This document shows, piece by piece, positions 37,201-48,869 of a stretch of 64,000 nucleotides of DNA. Each line of letters begins with the position of its first letter. The stretch's first letter is position 1. The translations under genes were made by a program, and so were the position numbers. The notes beneath the pieces are model-generated. The model was not told the DNA's origin, did no database searches, and saw nothing but the letters and a program-made list of their open reading frames with translations. Source of the stretch: Chrysoperla carnea (taxonomy: Eukaryota > Arthropoda > Insecta > Neuroptera > Chrysopidae); contig NC_058339.1 of the NCBI RefSeq assembly GCF_905475395.1, forward strand, positions 19,786,001 to 19,850,000, in the 5' to 3' direction.

Positions 37201-38034
37201 CCAACAGATTTAGATACCCAAGATAGTGAACTATCCAAATCATTACCTTCACCAATAATTCCACAAATTGTGCCAGTTACATCGGCTGAGAATAATAACA
37301 CTGAAACTCATTGTCAATTTTATGCACAAAACTTACAATTGCAAGGAGATTTAAATTTTTTAGAGACAGATAAGAAGGGTAAATTAGTAGATGATACTAT
37401 ACCCGAATCAAAAATGAATCCATCTTTAAGCTCCGATTTCTTATCCCCTTCTCCATTAGAGTTTAAATCGTTTGATACTCACAGTTTAGATGATTTGGAT
37501 ACTATTACACCTGATGATGGTAAAGATAGTTTTATGTCAGGACTTACAAATGTTAACTATGACATTGATTTCTCTGATATCAGTGCCGACAACAGTATTG
37601 CAGACGAATTAGACACAAAACAACAATCAATTAAGAATAATGAATATGTGCAGAAAGATCCTTTTAGTCCAGTACATGAAACTTACGATTTGAAACAAAA
37701 ATTACAGGAACCATCACAAAAACCACTTGATCCTATTATTATGTCAGACAGTTTAAATGCCGGAGAAACAAGTGAGACAGACAGAAATCAACCTATTCCA
37801 GTATTTAAAATTGGTGAAATTGTAACAAATCAAAATATTAGTGATCCTACAGATTCAATAATAGATAGTAGCGAATCAGATGAGGTAAAATTACCACCAC
37901 CGATTAAGCCACAATATAGTGGATTCTCCAAACAAGGTTGGCAAATACCAAGTATTCCTTGTAGTACTGGAGATTGCAGTTTGGGAGTCTCATCAAAAGA
38001 TGAAAAAATAAAAGATGGGTCCACTGGAACTTAA
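34214..38034 (+). CDS. Rabex-5: Rabex-5 / RABGEF1, Rab5 guanine-nucleotide exchange factor (6 coding exons, 725 aa)
   Basis: Exons are 34214-34307, 34369-34566, 35054-35378, 35919-36076, 36153-36409 and 36889-38034. All introns (61, 487, 540, 76 and 479 bp) are GT..AG and the joined length is 2178 nt, in frame. The N-terminus carries an A20 zinc finger (C18-x3-C22-x11-C34-x2-C37, with GCGFYGN), which in the family binds ubiquitin and gives E3 activity. A basic linker follows, then a helical bundle (about 98-205) and a VPS9 domain (about 206-365) with FCPP, SADEFLP and GYFFTN; D298, Y339 and T342 match the catalytic Asp/Tyr/Thr. A coiled coil (about 389-450, ending PLEIKP) is the expected Rabaptin-binding helix. 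A roughly 225-residue acidic, low-complexity linker leads to a C-terminal KLPPPIKPQ motif (from about 678) resembling the extreme C-terminus of mammalian Rabex-5. The ATG at 34214 leaves 14 residues before the conserved Asp-Leu, as in mammals, so the start is well supported. The role is to activate Rab5 on early endosomes. Confidence 0.96.
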
Positions 38035-38117
38035 ATTTTCAAAATACATTTTTATTATTATTCTGTTTATGTTAAATAGTGTTATATTTTTATGTATTTA
38101 AAATTTTGGAATTATGC

Positions 38118-38123
38118 AATAAA
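38118..38123 (+). terminator. Polyadenylation signal AATAAA of Rabex-5
   Basis: A canonical AATAAA lies 84 bases past the Rabex-5 stop codon (38032-38034), followed by T/G-rich sequence. This gives a short 3' UTR of roughly 100 bases and leaves the convergent neighbour untouched. Confidence 0.75.
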
Positions 38124-38738
38124 GTATTTAAGTTCACAATATGCTTTCGTGTATTCAATCCCCACATATACATATGGACTTGTCCGTTTTGCTAAATTAA
38201 TGCTTACGGTATGTGATATCGCACGATAAGTTGCGTACAACACTTGATTTACCAAGAAAAGCAGTGTAGGTTTTAATGGGTTAGTTTTTATAATAACATA
38301 AGTTGCCAAATAGAGTTTTTTTTGTAATAATTTTGCATTTAAAGACGCCATAAATAAAATACATTCTCTATTTAAGTAACGTTTTATTGGTTTCATTCAA
38401 AATTTTATTGACCTGTGATTCGATAAAGATATATTAATTTATTTTGTTAATTATCTCGCAAAGTAGGCTTCAGATCCAAAAGTGGAAAATAACTTTTTCC
38501 TTCGTCGTTATGAGCTTATTCTGCAGGATGACAATCTGCAGTCAATAACAGAACGCCCTGTATATGTACATATGATAATGACAAGGACACAGAAGAACTC
38601 ACTGACAGTCTTCTCTCTCATTCATATGGTATGGTCTAACTATGATTCTTAGCAAGAACTACTAAATGATAATGATATAAAATATATATTTAATAAAAAT
38701 AATTCAATATAAATGTTGTTCAATTATACAAATAAAGT
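38124..38738. other. Convergent intergenic gap between Rabex-5 and NIF3L1
   Basis: No gene is seen. A segment at about 38,515-38,575 (gagcttatt..ctgcagtca..) resembles a stretch near 59,945-60,000 and is a dispersed-repeat fragment. On the minus strand an ATTAAA variant poly(A) signal (plus 38,689-38,694) is suitably placed for the NIF3L1 transcript. Confidence 0.6.
38689..38694 (-). terminator. Possible poly(A) signal (ATTAAA) for NIF3L1
   Basis: The minus strand reads ATTAAA about 45 bases beyond the NIF3L1 stop codon. It is the commonest variant of the poly(A) hexamer, and no AATAAA lies nearer. Confidence 0.4.
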
Positions 38739-40199
38739 TTAGATAGTTGTTATAGGATCTTCATCACGAGAAGATACGACAACCTTCACTTCTGTGGCAA
38801 ACCAGCTTTGTAATTTTTGTGCAAAATGTTTTAAATATCCTCTTTCAGAATCGCTATGATTACACATTATAACATGTGATCCTATATGAGTTGCATCAAG
38901 AATATCATGATGAAGCATCTCGCCGGTTACATATAAATCTGCTTTAACTCCAGCCAAAATAGATGCACCACTTCCAGGGCATACAGCCAATGTATTTATT
39001 TTACTTTCTGGAAAAATATATAAATAATGAAGTGATATTACAGTCTACAAGTCAACCAACAATCAGAATATAAAGTGAGATGTTAATCGTGTCTTTAAGG
39101 GATGTTTTTTGTTTAACTGTACAATTTACATATTAGGAAAAAAAATTGATTTGATTCACTGCATCCCATTTAAGTAGGTATTTAATTTTCATACAATATC
39201 AGATGCTACATAGTTAGAGCCTGTAAGCTGCCTTTATTAGAGTGTGAGTTAGATGAATTGGACAAATGTGTTGTCTAACGCCAGCGATGATAAACAACAA
39301 GTACATGTAAACATTTGTTGCTATAAGTTTATATATTATGCACGAAGGATTCTGGTTGCTAGGTGGATTAGATTACAGATTCATCTCAAATATTCGATAC
39401 CTACCTAAAGATTTTCCTCTGGCTATTGCTAGACGTAGATAAGGTACTCCAACATGACATTTCACTTTTTCCACAGCTTCTTTAAGGGTCATTTCATTGG
39501 CTAACTCGCATATACGCCCCATGCCTGTATTTGGTACGGTACCAGCCTGTATTGGTATGCATGTTTTAACAGGTAAACAATGCGCTAGCCATTCGCCCAA
39601 ACCATTTTGAACACTATCCCAACACGTATGCGGAGAATATAATGCTATACGATTTTCCAAGCAGGCTGATACTATACGACCTTTCCAATTACTTTAAAAA
39701 ATTCAAAAAACAGTAATATTTAAATGTAATTTTAATAATATAAAGGTTGAATATTTCAAGAACTTCTTGTGTCTTAAAAATCTCTCTAGCCACGTTATTC
39801 AAAACAACAGTAAAGGCCTTCTCTTGGTTTAGGTATAAGAATTCTTATACAAACGTACCTGTTTGTGATTGATTTGAGAGCTCTAAAAATTGGTGGATGA
39901 TAAGAAATTATCAAATTAGCCTTAACTTCCAAAGCTTCTTCCATTACATTTTCAGTTAGATCATTTGTAAGTAAAATAGTTGAAATCTGAACAGATGATG
40001 GTTCAATTAAAAGTCCAACATTATCCCACGATTCGGCTAAGGTTTGTGGAGCAAAATCATCTAGTTTTTTAAGGACCATTTCCAGAGGTAAACCTTTTCT
40101 ATCTCCCATGTTGCTAAGATTTTTACTTAACAGAGGATAAAATGACTTTAATGTTGTAGTTTTAATATAATTGCTAATACGTATAGAATTAACTATCAT
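38739..40199 (-). CDS. NIF3L1: NIF3-like protein 1 (DUF34/NIF3 family, 3 exons, 298 aa)
   Basis: Exons on the minus strand are 40199-39859, 39691-39405 and 39007-38739, with GT..AG introns of 167 and 397 bp; the joined length of 897 nt is in frame. The protein shows the family signatures AESWDNVGLL (56-64), LLTNDLT, SYHPPIFR (99-106), YSPHTCWD (132-139), TGMGRIC (169-175), CPGSGAS, ADLYVTGEM..HHD and HSDSERG. H101, D139, H260 and E264 sit where metal ligands of bacterial YbgI-type proteins lie. About 40 residues precede the conserved core; they are rich in Ser, Thr, Lys and Arg and nearly free of acids until residue 33, like the mitochondrial presequence proposed for mammalian NIF3L1. A downstream start at M31 or M41 is possible. 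The protein is shorter than the vertebrate one (about 350-377 aa) because only about 20 residues separate EWLA from TGMGR. The biochemical function of the family is unsettled; it is a metal-dependent hydrolase-like fold. It is convergent with Rabex-5. Confidence 0.95.
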
Positions 40200-40484
40200 A
40201 GTAATAAATAATTAAAATTTGTGTTATATGGTACTTATTTAAACAAATATTCTAAATATTAGTTCATTTTAGTTGGATAAATTAACACTTACTCGTTATT
40301 TTCTATTTTGACATTACAAGAATAGAACCAAAGAGCATAGGATCAAAGAGCATATCCTATAGTCTTTGAATAGAACCTCTAATATTTGTTGATATTTTTA
40401 CCGCTGTGTAAACTACCGGGTCTATATCGATATAAAGGAACGTAGTGTGTAGTAACAGTTACAAATTATAGATGGCAGACATAT
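40200..40484. other. Upstream region of NIF3L1
   Basis: This AT-rich stretch lies 5' of NIF3L1 on the minus strand. It has a GTAAGT string on the minus strand near 40,290, which could be a 5' UTR donor, but no clear TATA box. No other gene is seen. Confidence 0.3.
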
Positions 40485-40545
40485 TCAACTTTTTAAAAGC
40501 AAGTGAAAGTAACAATTGATTGAGTTAACTGTTGAAATACCCTGT
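40485..40545 (+). repeat. Family B terminal fragment, directly before satellite-like units
   Basis: It matches the 5' end of family B (caagtgaaa..attgag..) and continues straight into the tandem units that begin near 40,557. Confidence 0.6.
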
Positions 40546-40556
40546 ATACCCTGTTA

Positions 40557-41030
40557 TAAGGTAATTTTGACCCAAAAAAATACAAAAATCGGGTTTATGT
40601 ACCGATTTAAAGCATAGTTTCCGAGAAAATCGCTCTTCGTGTCTAATTTTGGATTATATTTCAAAAGCCACGCATCCAATCATTATATAAAACCGATTTT
40701 TGGATTTTTTGGGTCAAAACTATCTCTTATATAATGAATTTTATCGACATCGAAGGAAAAAAAAATTTTTCGATTTTTTGAATTTTTCTTCAGGGGTACC
40801 CCTTAGAAAAAATCGAAAAAATCGGGAAAAAATTGGTGTTTCCGATTTCGATAAAACTCTATATATAAGGTAATTTTGACCCAAAAAATACAAAAATCGG
40901 GTTTATGTACCGATTGAATGCATAGTTTTCGAGAAAATCGCTCTTCGTGTCCAATTTTGGATTATATTTCAAAAGCCACGCATCCAATATAAACCCGATT
41001 TCTGGATTTATAAGAAAAATCTTTAGGAGT
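40557..41030 (+). repeat. Satellite-like units, family J, period about 309 bp
   Basis: aaggtaattttgacccaaaa, then the atcgggtttatgtaccgatt core and aagccacgcatccaat, occur at 40,558 and 40,867. Within a unit, gacccaaaa..aaatcggg is mirrored by ccgattttt..ttttgggtc. A smaller palindrome surrounds ggggtacccc at 40,793-40,802. Confidence 0.85.
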
Positions 41031-41784
41031 ACGAAGGGAAAAGTCGGATTTATATATTGATTAGATTATACTTCCCTTAAAAAATTGTCGAAAACTGCTA
41101 AGTTATACCTAGACACCATCCAAAATTCCTGAAATTTTACCAAAATCGACTGATGAATTCTTTCTAGATTAGGTACTGTGCTAATTTCAACTACGCATTC
41201 CTATACATATATTAGTTGTAGTTAAATGAAGAAACCTACCACGAAGGTTTGATATATTATACTGTTAAAATTAGGTTCATGATACATCATCAACATTCTT
41301 ATTTTAATGATTCTTCAGATAGCGTTTAAAATATTATAATAGATATAGTGTTCAGTTCAATAGCACGTTTAGCTTGGTTATACAAAGTAAAACTTCAAGA
41401 CCTTACCTATTAAAAGTACTTAAACTTTAAAACTACAAAAGTACTCAAACTATAAAATAATTAACTATATCAAAGTGCATTTGTTAGTAAAGATTCTCTA
41501 ATTTCTCGGATAATGATTATATAATCTTAGTAAATATCGTATCTAAGCTGTTGTCATAAAATTCTTTTTTGAGGTTCATTCATATAGGTAATTAAAATAT
41601 ACATAAAGCTTTTCAACACGTTTTTATTAGTTTGATATGTGTCTATGTGTACTTATCAAGGACCGATGACAATTAAATAATTTAATAAGTTTTCGAATTA
41701 TCTTGACCAAGATCTTCAGGATTGATGATTAACTAAAAAATATTTGATGATGGAAACGCAGTTAACATTCCATAATATCTTATT
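41031..41784. other. No gene seen
   Basis: AT-rich, apart from the repeat at 41,655-41,735. Confidence 0.5.
41655..41735 (+). repeat. Dispersed repeat, copy 2 of a pair
   Basis: Same-orientation partner of 24,395-24,470. Confidence 0.65.
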
Positions 41785-42165
41785 TGATCCGATCTTTTAG
41801 GAATATTTTTTGAAACCCATTAAAGTTGGGCTAAACTTTTCATTTCTGATGCTACTTTTCCATTTCCATAAACCTATGTGGAAAATACCGGGACCAAGGC
41901 TCCACATTCTTAAAACTTAGAATAGCCAGATTAATTTTGACCACAAATTTCAAAAATATGACCCAAATTTAGGACGATTCCATGCTTGGTCTATCAAAAT
42001 TGGAAAAAATTTAAATGCGATAGAGCGAAAATCAATTTTTTGATAACTAGGCAAATTTGATCCAATCTCAATGGAGTTTTTTTTTGAAACCCACTAATTT
42101 TGGGTCAAAATTTTATCTGTGATGTTAGTTTTTTACTACCATTCACCTATGTGCTAAATATCGGT
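41785..42165 (+). repeat. Family R repeat, diverged single unit
   Basis: Shares gggaccaaggctccacattc, ttaaaact, tatgacccaaatttagga, gatagagcgaaaa and gaaacccactaattttgggt with the duplicated units at 31,112-31,752. Confidence 0.75.
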
Positions 42166-43835
42166 TTAATTATTTAAAATATCAAGAGGATCATTATTGA
42201 TGAAAATATCTCTACATCGAATAATATAGCTAGTATCTATCTATCCCTATTGTGGTTTTATTAACGATTATCGTTTATTCGTTTATTCACAAATTGGTTC
42301 ATAAGTTTGCATTAAGTGATGTAGATAGATAATATCGATTGAATGTATGTAATAATTAGATTCAGGTAGAATACAATACTTTAATATAATGACCAGTAGT
42401 TAAAAAAAAAGTAATTATTCATCAATCATCATTAACGTTATCTGAAATTTTTGTGAAATAAATAAGTTCATTGCAAAGTTTTACGATTTTATACACAAAA
42501 ATTACTATCTAATAATTAATTTATTTTATAGCATTTTTTATGAGCATTTTAGATTTAAAAAACTTAATTATGTTCGATTTTTAATTTTTAAAAATATTTA
42601 TGGTGGTTGCTGGAGGACGTGATCGGTAAACTTCTGGACCGTTCTAAGCGGGGGTGTAAAGGTTGCATGATACTCACAAGGACCTAGGGAACGCAAGCCG
42701 ATGCTAGTTTTTGAAAATTATCTAACAAACTATCATTATATGTAACCATAAAAAAAAAAAGATACCAATATTGTTGACACATTCGGCTTGCTGGGTTGCA
42801 ACTGTGCAACCTAATTTAGATCTGATAACTAACATAATAATTAAATTGATGTTGCAACAAACATAGCTTCGATTTGTTAATAAAAATCAATAAAAGCAAC
42901 TAGAATATAAGTTAAAGATTTAAGTAGGTTTGAATTGTTAGAATAGGTAACTGTAAGTTTTAAGGATCACTGATTACGACTCTGAGGAAAGTTTTCCAAA
43001 ATAATGATGTAGTAACTAATGAACTAAATAAATTACGAAAATTGGTAAAAAAAGATGATTTTTTAAGGGCTTACTTTCGAGAAGATGGGTAAATAATTCG
43101 GAGGGTGTAACAAATATTTTACAAAAAAATAATTTTTAAGTTCAATCGCTTCATTTATTTTTCTTTCGTTTACTCGGCTAGTAAGAAAACGTTGATGATT
43201 GTGATTTACATATATTTATTAATTACATAAAACAAAAATGAGTTTACATATCAAAAGAAAAATTAATAAACGTTATCCTAACAGAATACTTATTATGACA
43301 CTAAAATAGAAAATTATTTATATATGTTTTTATTAAGATATTGAAGTAGTTTGAAGTTAATATAAGTAATATACTATACTTAAAACTTTTATCTTATTTT
43401 ATATCTTATATCTATAATTCCATCCATTAGTTTTAATGATAAGATAAATAAATTTTTTAAAGTTTTGTGTACAAAAGATTATATTTGAAATAAATAAAAT
43501 GTGCAAGTATGAACTTAAAGCAAAACCGAAAGAGCTAAGTAGTTATGATCTAATACGATCATGCATTCAGAGCAAGGATCATTGTTGCCTATAGATTGTA
43601 TATAATCCTTTATTGCACAAAAACTTTTTTACATAAATGGAAAAATCATATAATGGTCAGATCATATCAGTTTTAAAACAAAACTTTTTTTAGTTTTTCA
43701 AATTGGAATTAAGAACAAAAAAAATTGTTTAAATAACTTAAAAAAACCAATTCCTGTGTTTTATACGCCGTTTAGGCGGAGTGTACACAGCTTATTGAAT
43801 CGTTGCGTATACAGAATACTGAACAACGGTATCGT
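42166..43835. other. No gene seen; one GC-richer block
   Basis: A 110-bp block at 42,601-42,710 (ggaggacgtgatcggtaaac, aagcgggggtgtaaagg) stands out from AT-rich flanks. One plus frame is open for about 30 codons, but no family is recognised. It may be a retroelement scrap. Confidence 0.4.
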
Positions 43836-44235
43836 TTTTATACCAGGGAAATATGAAATATGTCAAGGTATGCTAAATTTAGTCGCAAGTTTGATGATAT
43901 CAAGCTGAAATTTTACAGCCTTCTCAGGACGTAAAAATTGAGGCCTAGTTCGTAAATGAGCAACATAGGTCAATTGGGTTTTGGTTCCGTAGGACTCATC
44001 TTGTAAACTGTTAGATATAGAACAAAAGTTTAAATGTAAAAAATGTTTCTTATAAAAAAATAAACAACTTTTTACCCGAGAGGGCGCAAATTAGACGTAA
44101 AATGTATAGTATATATTATTTGGGAATATCAGTCATGTGTTTGTTTACTGTTTACTTACATGATAATCAACATTGTCTATACATGGTATTTCAACAATTA
44201 ACTCAGTCAATTGTCTGTTTTCACTTGTTATTTAA
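43836..44235 (-). repeat. Dispersed repeat family B, copy 2
   Basis: This is the reverse complement of parts of 2,311-2,950. It shares the tggtatttcaacaattaac end, the gagggcgcaaatta segment and the caaaagtttaaatgtaaaa core, but lacks the ggac-rich stretch. Confidence 0.75.
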
Positions 44236-47200
44236 GTAATTTAACTTTGGCTTTGACTATATCATTTTTTATAAAGAATTATTTAAATAGGAAACAGTAG
44301 CTTTTCTTTCAGTTCATAACCGAAAAACGATTAAAACAGATTGAAGAAAGAAGAAACAGATTAAACGGACAGTGAAAGCTTCCTATATTAACAGTAATAA
44401 TGTTTATTATTTATTTAATCACAAAAAAAAAAAAAAATTATTCTAAAAATTATTATTACAAATTAAATCAACTGTAAAATTATATCTCGATAAAACGTAG
44501 ATGAAAATTCAGCGATTTAATTTTAAAGCAATATATTTTAACATTTTACAAATTTTTATTGATTTAGAAATATAATATTGGGTGAATATTTATCATATTT
44601 GTTATTGACAAGATTTGTTTATAGCTTTAATAATTCTTGTTGGAAAATTGTTTTCTGTTTTTATTTCAAACTCACGAAGGCTTGACGATGAGTAAGCCTA
44701 AGACCAAAACTAAGGCTGTATCTGACTACTTTTATTTAACATACTTAATGTAACGGGTTTAGCGTGAGTGAAAAAGAAAGATCAATTGTGTTTTTGACTT
44801 ATCTCTTACTAGTATCCCTCGTCGCCGCTTTTTCCAAGGTAAAGATCAATCAAACTTACTGAACTTATCAACTTCGATAACACTAAAAAGATAGAATATG
44901 GGGGATGGAAACGGTGGATAGAAAGAAAAGCGGCTCGGGTATTAGGAAAATATAAAAAGTGATTTTATCGAAAATGGTTTATATTTCGGCCTGAAAGCAT
45001 GGTTCTCGATGCCCTATAAGAAGGTTCAACATACGCAACGAAAAGTAAGCTACCTATCGTAAGGAAAATGTAGCGGCAATGAATTACGTTCAACGAATGA
45101 GTTTAAAAATTACTAGATTTTATTTTATAATTAAATTCTTCGTACTCAATGGGACACTTCATATATTCTTTCATCATTTAATTAAAATACATGATTGAAT
45201 CTGATAAATCGGATAGAATATAGGGTGGTAAACAATGATAGTAAATTGTAAAATATCGAATTGATTTGTTTATCATCAATTCACCTTTGTAAATGTACCT
45301 AACTATGTTGTACTAAATTTCTCGATTGTACAAATACCTTTATTTAAATAGGTATATTTGCCTTACGTAAATTGTATTAAATTATGTATACAATCTAGGA
45401 CAAAATCAGGATCAGTTACAAATTTTTTATATTGAACCAATATTATTATGCTTTAAGTAATTACATTCGAACGTTGATGTTTTATACTTCTGTTAATTGC
45501 TCACAAAACTGAAAAATATTTTCTAATGCATTTATTATCTAAATTAGGATATTCATTCTAAAAAAATTTATAAAGAGCAATTTTGAAGAAAATTTTGCCA
45601 GATTTTTTTTAGAGTTTACTCTTTAAGAATGTATGACAAAACTATTAGGAGTAAAATGTTCAAATGACCTCATTACGTTTGTGGTGCACACCTTTTACTT
45701 TTTATTGGTTGTCGACAAAGCTTATGTTTTTTAAAACTGACAATAGCTTGACGGACACAGTACACCGTGTAGTTGTTACTGACTGATACAGAATGACTAC
45801 ATAGCTACTCAGCCATCGTACATAGTACGCAAAACAGACAAAGCATATATTGTTTGAAACTGACAATAACCTGACGGATACAGCACACTATACAACATTT
45901 TTTTTATTATATCACGCTATACAACACAATTTTTTTTAAAATGGCACTTTAAGTCACAAACGAAATCTTCTCTCCATCCTCTCAATACTTTAATTATTGT
46001 GAAGTAAAAGATTCGAATTTTTAAGCTACCTATATCCAGATTGTACTATTTATGAAGCTTTGGTTTCCGGTACTGTATAAGCATAATACGTATATATTAA
46101 AATGAATGTAATAAGTGAAAACCTATAATAGTAAGCTTTAACCTGTAAGTTTGAAAACATGTCACAGAATTTCATTTCCCCACATTAACCATAATAATTA
46201 ACCTAGTTTGAAACAAATACTTCAATTCATTTATTTTCAAATATAACATGATTTAATTGGAATTGGTCCAGTGTTGACACTGTCAAAAAGTTTTTAGTTT
46301 TGAGTTAATATTGATTAGACAATTGTAGTATGATGGCACTCATCTAATAAGATATGTAAAATGGATTAGTAAATAGTAATACATCAGAAGATGTATGACC
46401 TTCTAGTTTTATTACTCGGATTATTTATAGATTCTAAATAATTGATGAATCTAAATATTTGTAAAACAATGAATATAAAGTGACTGAAAATTAAAAGTTG
46501 GTGATTACATTTTTCATAAAAATTTGCTTTTAAATATTATCGTTCAAAAAACAAGATCTCTTTTATTTCCTGCAATTTAACGAGCCTAATACATTTCAGA
46601 TTCGTAAGACTACAAATGCTGTTTATGTCCTAACGCAGACCGTCAACAAATTAGCAAGTAACATACACTATTTATAACAATTATTGCTTCACCTTGTAAC
46701 AAAATATATGTACAACGTATTTCATAAAGAAAATAAGACACAGAAAATAGCACTGAAAATTATTAAGTATAGAATACCGTTATTGCTCGTTATTGATTAA
46801 TTTTTGAATATTTCTTGTTCAATTATTAAGATGAATTGATTTATGAATATTATAATATTTTTTGCATAATTTTCCGCAAGATAGGCATTCTTGAGTAATA
46901 TGTTTGGAATATATAAATAGTTTAAAAATAATGATAATTTTAAATTAAAATATTTGCTTGTTAATGGTCTGTCTTTATCTAGCCCCAGAAAAATGGCAAT
47001 ATAATTTGATTTATTGTATCCTCCAGAAGTAGAAAAATAGATTTTATCGAGAAAAATGTATGAACGAACATATTGGTAAAAAAAATTACTATAACCAAAA
47101 ACCTAGACTAAAAGCTAGGGATAAACAATTTTTATGGCCTTCACTATAATTTAACAGAGTGTATGATTTGAATTACTATTTACTATCTGGATACCGACCC

Positions 47201-47460
47201 ACTTTGCTGGGCTTAAAAATAAAGACCATCGTGTTATAGCCTCCACCACTCTTGCTCTCGCTTATCCCCTTTCCATAACACCCGAAAAAGGGGTATGGGG
47301 GTTTTTTTACACAAGTAAATTATTTGTACAGATCTCAATTTTTTTAAAGTGTTATATAGTCTTGATTCATTCTAGTCGTGTATCAGAACAAAGGGATTTG
47401 AATTGTATCTCGTTCACCATTTTTCAAACGTCATAAAGAAAATATATATCTTTACAAATT
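44236..47460. other. No gene seen
   Basis: Mostly AT-rich. 44,800-45,075 is more balanced but has stops in all frames. A diverged tandem duplication lies at 45,715-45,895. Confidence 0.45.
45715..45895 (+). repeat. Diverged duplication, offset about 123 bp
   Basis: gacaaagcttatg..aaactgacaatagcttgacggacacagtacac at 45,715 recurs as gacaaagcatat..aaactgacaataacctgacggatacagcacac at 45,838. Confidence 0.8.
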
Positions 47461-47606
47461 ATAGCTCATGTGCTGGTCTGATGTATGAATTATATTATTG
47501 TACAGTTTCATTGAAATCCATTCAGTAGTTTTTGCGTGAAAGCGTAATAAAAAACAAGCAAACAAGCAAACAAACATCCTTTCATATTTATAATATATAG
47601 AGATAC
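47195..47606 (+). mobile_element. Non-LTR retrotransposon 3' portion, second copy
   Basis: cccactttgctgggc and the cttatcccctttccataaca segment (related to 55,405-55,438) lead to ttcattgaaatccattcagt, then agtttttgcgtgaaagcgta, an aaac-rich tail and tatatagaga. It parallels 5,221-5,419. No coding sequence remains. Confidence 0.6.
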
Positions 47607-47724
47607 GGATAGGAATAAAAATATTGTTGCTTTAAAGTGACTTTCAGTTTATGAGCCAAGTCTTTCATAAGCTCTCGCTGTAATTCTAGATCCAAGCTGA
47701 AATATTAATACATTATATAAAGCG

Positions 47725-48070
47725 TATTCGCACCTTGCGTGAGTTTTTTTGGAGGCGTTTCCATCCATCCATATATAATTGTATGGATTGCATTTATGAC
47801 TTACATTGAAATTTTAATATTATTGTCTCACAAATTTAAATAAATAATTATGATAATTTACATTTGAGAAATAATATTTGTGCAATTTGATTTTTTATTT
47901 TCACAATTTTTAATGCATTAAGTTTAATTAATTAGTGTTTTTCAATAATTTTAATTCGACATTTTCTATAATATTAACATGTAAAGAATTGCAAATTAGT
48001 CATAACAGCCTTCTTTAACGCCAAAATTTTTCACTGGAAGCGTTGGCATCGATTTTATTGTCCCTACCAT
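47725..48070 (-). repeat. Dispersed repeat family A, copy 2 (inverted)
   Basis: It is the reverse-orientation partner of 169-540. Both copies end in a ggtgcgaat-type terminus on one side and catggtagggac on the other. No terminal inverted repeat is obvious and there is no coding content. Confidence 0.8.
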
Positions 48071-48861
48071 GATACGCATACAACGAATACGTAGATGCAT
48101 TTGTTTATTATCTATGGATGATATTTTGTGTAGTTTAGTTTTCGTATTAATTATTATTACCTATATGGTTCAAATATTGATATAGAAGCATATGTAGAAT
48201 ATTTAAACAATTATCCTTAAGCTGTACCTCTCGTTACATTGTTTTACCAACATTTCTGTTTATATTTTCTGCAATTGGGTTTTGTTGAGTTGTAATTTTT
48301 GTTAAACCATGCATTAACTATAAACTATATCTAAGTAAAATTGGATTAGAAATCTCTCATGTCACATTAAATATATCTGTTCATGTAAATAAAAATTAAT
48401 TACATTTCTGGTCGACATTTTTTTCAACATTTTTCTAATCCAATGTTATATATGATACTCGAAGTAACACAATATCTAACCATGCAGTCGTCAGTGTATA
48501 TATATGAGGAGAAAGCATAAAAATAAATTGCATTCATTGGGTAATTCAGGATAATGTTTACATTTATATGCAAACATTAACATGGTATATAAAAAAAAAA
48601 TTAAACTGAATACTATAACATTTGACATACTTACATAAATAAACGGAAATTGTTGGCGACTTTCTGATTTTAACTTGACTGACTACTAGTGACTACCCTA
48701 TAGGCCTTCACCTTTTATCTGAACACATTACCAACGTCATTATTTTGTGTTGAAATGTCTATTAAATGAGTTTGTTAAATATAAATTGAAAATTTATTTT
48801 GCATTTTATTTGTAACTACATTCGTAGGAGAGAGTGGGGCTAATTGTAACCAATTATAAAA
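48071..48861. other. No gene seen
   Basis: AT-rich sequence between family A copy 2 and the hAT-like element. Confidence 0.55.
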
Positions 48862-48869
48862 ATACTTAT

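Noticed and set aside
36986..37264. 92-codon antisense frame within Rabex-5
   Set aside because: It is a shadow of the coding exon on the opposite strand.
38112..38396. 94-codon minus-strand frame between the two genes
   Set aside because: It overlaps the Rabex-5 poly(A) site, has no domain and is AT-biased.
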